A stretch of DNA of 8,007 nt from Acidobacteriota bacterium (lineage in GTDB: Bacteria; Acidobacteriota; Polarisedimenticolia; JAPUIV01), in contig JAPUIV010000294.1 of the NCBI GenBank assembly GCA_027296665.1, positions 1-8,007 on the forward strand. The letters run 5' to 3'. Every line of letters starts with the position of its first letter. Position 1 is the first letter of the stretch. The notes beneath the pieces are model-generated. The model was given only the letters and a program-made list of their open reading frames with translations, had not been told where the DNA came from and ran no database searches. Both the position numbers and the translations under genes were made by a program. Of the stretch, positions 6,772 to 8,007 are shown one piece after another.

Positions 6772-7918
6772 GAGCAAGATCAGGCTCGACCCTGTTGCCG
6801 CGGGCGCCAACTCCGCCCGTCTGGAGCGAGGCCCGCACAACTTGAGATTTCTTTTCCCGATCATTCTTCTGGTTTTGATCGCCCCGGCCTGCTCCTCCCC
6901 GGGCCCTGAGCCGGAGCCCGCTCAGGGGACAACGCCGGACCTCTCGGATCGGATTGCGGCTGGGCTCCAGGAATACAAACGAGCCGATTTCGAGAGTGCG
7001 GCGGACCGGTTCGGGGTGATCGCCAAACTGGATCCGGAAAACGAGCGTATCTTCTTCTACCTGGGCTCCGCTTTCCTGCAACTGCATCAACACCGTGCCG
7101 CCCTGGAGGCGTTCGATCGCGCCGTTTTCCTCAAGGAAGGATTCCGTGAAGCCCGGCTTGCCCGGGCCCGTGTTCAGATCCGGATGGGGGATTTTCCGGC
7201 GGCCGAGATTGACCTCCGGCGAGTCCTGGAACAGGATCCCGAGAGTCTCACCGCCCTGTTTAACCTTGGGTTCCTGCTGGTCCGAATGGGAAAATATGAG
7301 GAAGCGGTGCGACGCCTCGAGAGGGTCCTCTCCCTGCGCCCGGACCATCCCGAGGCGCCGTACTACCTGGGGAAAGCGGCCCTGGCGATGGGGGAGGTGG
7401 TGAAAGCGAAACAGGCCTTCGAGACGGCAATCCGCCTGGATCCCGACAATGCCAGGTCCTATTTCAACCTGGGAAATCTCCTGATCCGGGAGGGACAACG
7501 GAAGGAGGGGGAAGAACGCCTTGCGGTCTTCAAACGATTGAGCGATCAGGTCACCCAAAGCGAACATATCCGCGAGCAGATCCATATCCTTGGCCTCGAA
7601 GCCTTTCTTCTGCAAAAAGAGGGGAAGACGGACGAGGCGGTCGCGAAATACCGGGAAGTTCTCCGGATCGCCCCGGATCACGTCCCCACCCGCAAGGATC
7701 TTGCAATCGTTTTCCTGAGCCAGGGAGAAACGGACGAGGCGTTGGGGGAACTCATCCGCGCCACCCAGATCGATCCAAATTATGCTCCACCCTATTTCCA
7801 CCTGGCCAGGATTTACGAGGAGAGGGGAGAGACCGGCAAGGCCCGGGCCGCAACGGAACGGTTCCGCCGGCTCGATTCCGGCGGGGAAGCCCGGGAGGAG
7901 GGGTCGAGATCTTGGTGA
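6770..7918 (+). CDS. Tetratricopeptide-repeat lipoprotein (382 aa from ATG; probable true start TTG 6842)
   Basis: This is a probable lipid-anchored periplasmic scaffold made of TPR helix pairs, which bind partner proteins. From ATG 6770, residues 25-41 (LRFLFPIILLVLIAPAC) form a lipoprotein signal with C41 as lipid anchor, followed by a Pro/Glu linker. About eight TPR units cover ~60-250 and ~273-368, with typical patterns such as ALFNLGFLLVRMGKYEEAVRRLERVLSLRPDH (162-193) and SYFNLGNLLIREGQ (230-243). The ATG has no ribosome binding site and would put 24 charged residues before the signal core. TTG 6842 (residue 25) gives a compact signal peptide and has GAGG 10 nt upstream, so I think it is the real start, giving 358 aa. 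The gene lies 57 bp after the transglycosylase and overlaps the next gene by 4 bp, so it probably works with that downstream exported protein. No specific function can be named. Confidence 0.88.
   Translation: MSKIRLDPVAAGANSARLERGPHNLRFLFPIILLVLIAPACSSPGPEPEPAQGTTPDLSDRIAAGLQEYKRADFESAADRFGVIAKLDPENERIFFYLGSAFLQLHQHRAALEAFDRAVFLKEGFREARLARARVQIRMGDFPAAEIDLRRVLEQDPESLTALFNLGFLLVRMGKYEEAVRRLERVLSLRPDHPEAPYYLGKAALAMGEVVKAKQAFETAIRLDPDNARSYFNLGNLLIREGQRKEGEERLAVFKRLSDQVTQSEHIREQIHILGLEAFLLQKEGKTDEAVAKYREVLRIAPDHVPTRKDLAIVFLSQGETDEALGELIRATQIDPNYAPPYFHLARIYEERGETGKARAATERFRRLDSGGEAREEGSRSW
7894..7903 (+). promoter_or_regulatory. Ribosome binding site for the last, partial gene
   Basis: GGAGGAGGGG inside the 3' end of the TPR gene ends 8 nt before TTG 7912 and 11 nt before GTG 7915. 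It supports a translated gene starting there and slightly favours the TTG. Confidence 0.5.
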
Positions 7919-8007
7919 ACCTGCCCCCGTTCCCGATCCTCGCAACCGTTGCGATCCTGCTGGGAGGGGGTGCAGCCCCCTTGCCCTCCGAGGCCCCCCC
8001 CCCCCCC
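7915..8007 (+). CDS. N-terminal fragment of an exported protein, cut off by the window
   Basis: Only about 30 codons are visible. From GTG 7915 they read MNLPPFPILATVAILLGGGAAPLPSEAPPPP: a hydrophobic core, small residues at a possible signal peptidase site, then prolines. This is a believable Sec signal peptide. The start overlaps the TPR stop as GTGA and follows a strong GGAGGAGGGG site; in-frame TTG 7912 is the alternative start. The arrangement indicates translational coupling with the TPR lipoprotein. In Acidobacteriota and some other phyla, TPR proteins often sit beside exported CRTAC1 / ASPIC-UnbV or FG-GAP proteins, but nothing visible here identifies the family. The last codons fall in a poly-C run, so their number and frame are uncertain. 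Confidence 0.5.
   Translation, partial: MNLPPFPILATVAILLGGGAAPLPSEAPPPP
7994..8007. repeat. Run of 14 C at the window edge
   Basis: The window ends in an unbroken C homopolymer. It encodes prolines if the frame continues, but such a run at a contig end is often where assembly or base calling fails, so the true length is unknown. Confidence 0.9.

Noticed and set aside
6110..7945. A 611-codon open frame on the minus strand opposite the transglycosylase 3' end and the whole TPR gene
   Set aside because: It reads as low-complexity Gly/Arg/Pro-rich sequence with no recognisable domain. It is the antisense of two well-supported genes; the open length reflects GC-rich codon use, and the repeated LysM segments produce repeated shadow peptides in it.
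1..8007. CRISPR array, insertion sequence, defence island, tRNA, rRNA or riboswitch
   Set aside because: There are no spaced short repeats, transposase motifs, terminal inverted repeats or RNA-like conserved stretches. The window is filled by six ordinary gene families with short gaps, so I do not claim a new system here.

Overview
This is a GC-rich bacterial chromosomal segment with six genes in two divergent groups. Both groups face away from a 149-bp control region at 4638-4786. The minus-strand group, in transcription order, is recA (recombinase), an NhaC-family Na+/H+ antiporter with an extra exported N-terminal domain, and a membrane-anchored Hanks-type Ser/Thr protein kinase that runs off the left edge. 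The plus-strand group is an MltD-like lytic transglycosylase lipoprotein with three C-terminal LysM repeats, a TPR-repeat lipoprotein, and the first ~30 codons of an exported protein that runs off the right edge in a run of 14 C.

The likely source is a GC-rich Gram-negative bacterium with a periplasm and outer membrane: an MltD-type transglycosylase, two putative lipoproteins and a signal-peptide-bearing protein are present. A one-pass Ser/Thr kinase together with a TPR lipoprotein heading a gene for an exported protein would fit Acidobacteriota or a related lineage. That placement comes from general family knowledge, not from a search, and is tentative. The poly-C right edge looks like the end of an assembly contig, so a metagenomic source is plausible.

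The genes are tightly packed. The gaps are 50 bp (kinase/antiporter, using the TTG start), 8 bp (antiporter/recA), 57 bp (transglycosylase/TPR gene) and a 4-bp overlap (TPR/last gene). No intrinsic terminator was seen in any gap. The best regulatory signal is between recA and the transglycosylase. Two near-consensus sigma-70 promoters stand back to back there: recA TTGACT-18-TATCAT and transglycosylase TTGACA-17-TATATT. Their -35 boxes are only 4 bp apart and form the arms of a 6+2+6 palindrome, and a second perfect 6+2+6 palindrome fills most of the recA promoter spacer. Either could be a damage-responsive (LexA-type) operator, which would couple a cell-wall hydrolase to the DNA damage response. 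This is inference.

No mobile element, CRISPR array, tRNA or rRNA was found. The coding content is mostly housekeeping or envelope-related and of known families. The points worth a second look are the shared control region, the basic C-terminal tail of RecA, and the company recA keeps (antiporter and kinase).
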